From assembly GCF_001420695.1 (NCBI RefSeq), contig NZ_LJJB01000007.1, forward strand, positions 2,091,463-2,155,462: a stretch of 64,000 bases of DNA, given 5' to 3'. Below, piece by piece: positions 62,686-64,000 of this stretch (position 1 is the stretch's first letter; each line of letters opens with the position of its first letter). The notes under the pieces were generated by a model that worked only from the letters and a program-made list of their open reading frames with translations, had not been told where the DNA came from and searched no databases. The position numbers were made by a program, and so were the translations under genes. Source of the stretch: Brevibacillus choshinensis (GTDB lineage Bacteria; Bacillota; Bacilli; Brevibacillales; Brevibacillaceae).

Positions 62686-63270
62686 TCAATTTTGATGGCC
62701 TCGGAGTGCATGCTCGATTCGCTTATCCGGTAAGAACCAGACCACCGCAACAAGTAGGAAAAAGAAACCGGATATCCAAGGACTCACATATGCGGTCAAG
62801 GCCGCGATCAAGTAGAGCACGGGAGATAATTTCCCCTTCAAGTTTCTGCCCATCGCCAGAACAAATGAGGAATCGCCGGGATGCTGGCTAATAATCGCGC
62901 GCTGAAGCAGCCAGTACGAGAAGGCCGCGAGTAGTAAAATAATACCATACAGCGCCGTTGGTGTGGCTGCAAAATAGCTTTCACCCATCCAAGCTGTTGT
63001 GAACGGCACAAGGGATAACCAGAAAAGAAGCAGCAAGTTGAGCCACATTAAACGCCCGTTCATCGTTCGAACCATGTGCAGTAGATGATGATGATTGTTC
63101 CAGTAGATGCCGATATATACAAAACTGAAGATGTAGCTTAAAATTTTTGGGCCAAGCTCGATCAGCGCATACCAGTCATGGCCTTCCGGCACTTTAAATT
63201 CCAGCACCATGATCGTAATGATAATCGCCAGCACGCCATCGCTGAACGCTTCCATCCGATTTGCTTTCAA
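62686..63270 (-). CDS. TMEM175-family membrane protein (DUF1211)
   Basis: 194 residues, five to six helices. The family signature RMEAFSDGVLAIIITIMVLE is at the N-terminus and NNHHHLLHMVRTMNGRLMWL in the middle. Bacterial members form potassium-permeable channels as tetramers. Start TTG (aaaggtg upstream); ATG five codons in is possible. Confidence 0.9.
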   Translation of the reverse strand: MKANRMEAFSDGVLAIIITIMVLEFKVPEGHDWYALIELGPKILSYIFSFVYIGIYWNNHHHLLHMVRTMNGRLMWLNLLLLFWLSLVPFTTAWMGESYFAATPTALYGIILLLAAFSYWLLQRAIISQHPGDSSFVLAMGRNLKGKLSPVLYLIAALTAYVSPWISGFFFLLVAVVWFLPDKRIEHALRGHQN

Positions 63271-63367
63271 AGTGTTTCACCTTTTCCTCTCTTCGCGTTT
63301 AAAGTTGAATTGGCTATCCCTTACAGGTAGGGATCCCATAAATTTCTTTCATTATTCTCACTTTCAT

Positions 63368-63615
63368 TCAGTAATCGCGCGCTGCATCAAACCAGCGTTG
63401 AGCCATGACCTCTGGAATAGTCTGGCCGATTAGGTGGTCAGACTGGCTTAGTTGCCATAGCGTTTCACCAAGGTCTTCACTTTCAGTGGTTTCGATGTCT
63501 TTGAGGGTATTGTAGCGTACGGGGAAGGCCGTAATGGCTGCCTCGGCATCGGCCAAGCTACGGGCCTGGGCCAAGGTTGCCTGTGCAACGTCGTAAGCTT
63601 CGGTCCCAGCCCTTT
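63368..63615 (-). pseudogene. Unrecognised C-terminal coding fragment
   Basis: An open frame from a stop near 63618 reads GTEAYDVAQATLAQARSLAD and ends PEVMAQRWFDAARDY. It has no start with an RBS, is more GC-rich than its surroundings and ends cleanly. Likely the tail of a gene brought from elsewhere. 63271-63367 is intergenic. Confidence 0.25.
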
Positions 63616-63719
63616 TTTAATAACGTCATAAAACATTTTATACTATTCAAACAATACATATCTAGCATAATAACAGTCGGTTGAACATAACGTACGTACT
63701 TGAAATTAGATTAGGTATT

Positions 63720-63780
63720 CAACTAACCTGCCCTTCGTATTATGAGGTCAGCCAGTTTTTACTGGTTGACCATTTTTTAT
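63720..63780 (+). repeat. Terminal repeat and adjoining terminator
   Basis: aactaacctgcccttcgtat, then ggtcagccagt/actggttgacc stem with attttttat (63746-63780). Same combination of repeat plus terminator as elsewhere. No plus-strand gene precedes it. Confidence 0.55.
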
Positions 63781-63795
63781 ATAGTTCTACGATTA

Positions 63796-63981
63796 CGGTA
63801 GCCGGGGTAGAACGTCCCTGCCCGTGGGGCATTGACCCCGTCCGCTAAACTGTTCACCCCCTACTTGTAGAAACATGTTTGAGGCTGGTTGGGACTTAGA
63901 TCTCGTATAACAAGCGAAGCTATGATACTACAAGCAGGACTAGGGGTTACCGGCAAATTATCTTGGAAAAGGAGCGATACA
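63796..63981 (+). ncRNA. Candidate IS110 non-coding end (possible bridge RNA region)
   Basis: About 180 structured bases (several GGGG/CCCC blocks such as gtggggcattgaccccgtcc) precede the transposase start. In IS110-group elements the left end upstream of the transposase encodes the bridge RNA. Assignment rests on position and GC-rich stems only. Confidence 0.35.
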
Positions 63982-64000
63982 ATGAATCCAGTCGTTGGTC
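63982..64000 (+). CDS. IS110-type transposase, first codons only
   Basis: ATG 63982 with ggag at 7 bases begins MNPVVG, the usual opening of IS110-family transposases (MNPVxGxDxxK). Only six codons fall in the window, so the call rests on this start and the long untranslated end before it. Confidence 0.5.

Overview
The window reads as chromosome from a low-to-mid GC, spore-forming Bacillota. The evidence is strong AGGAGG-type ribosome binding sites, TTG and GTG starts, a KinB-like sensor kinase, PucR and MocR regulators, a DUF3934-type small protein and dense peptide-uptake operons. A Brevibacillus or close Paenibacillaceae relative fits best. That placement is an inference from gene content, not from a marker gene.

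Layout. 0-4 kb: the 5' part of a D-aminoacylase gene (running off the left edge), its probable regulator, and an orphan sensor histidine kinase. 4.5-18.5 kb: a peptide-scavenging island. It has an eight-gene minus-strand operon (M20 peptidase, lipoprotein binding protein, two permeases, two ATPases, two twin M24-fold proteins), a divergent PucR regulator, a second binding lipoprotein and an M29 aminopeptidase. 18.8-22.6 kb: a three-gene unit with an MFS exporter and a rifampicin-phosphotransferase-like enzyme split into two overlapping genes. 22.9-31 kb: small genes, a secreted Big_2 protein, an NCS1 permease plus M20 hydrolase pair, and gene remnants. 31.3-38.6 kb: a second peptide ABC operon that contains a creatininase-family hydrolase, followed by an IclR regulator. 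39-46.4 kb: truncated membrane genes, a YfmJ-like reductase, an orphan amino-acid binding protein, and a class III aminotransferase with a divergent PucR regulator.

46.4-53 kb is a graveyard. It holds a truncated IS4-type transposase, a tyrosine recombinase fused out of context to a VOC-protein tail, an SSB tail, a sigma-54 activator remnant, and lyase and serC fragments. A few intact genes sit among them (HTH plus DUF2975, Xaa-Pro aminopeptidase). 53-59 kb looks like a pyridoxal-phosphate/vitamin B6 locus: glyA, a divergent MocR regulator, a BenE-type transporter, a frameshifted YggS gene and a PNPOx-like protein. A matching 38-bp two-site motif lies in front of both mocR and the PNPOx-like gene. 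59-64 kb is a string of single accessory genes (NIPSNAP, a tiny hydrophobic peptide, EVE, GrpB, GNAT, TMEM175), most followed by the same short repeat and a terminator. It ends at the first codons of an IS110-type transposase.

A dispersed repeat family runs through the whole window. Its parts are terminal inverted repeats with a core like cccgttagyttaatg, GGCAGYC hairpins, and 21-bp units beginning agtctaa. Copies sit at many gene 3' ends and remnant boundaries. They look like decayed ends of a non-autonomous or Tn7-like mobile element that now also supplies transcription terminators.
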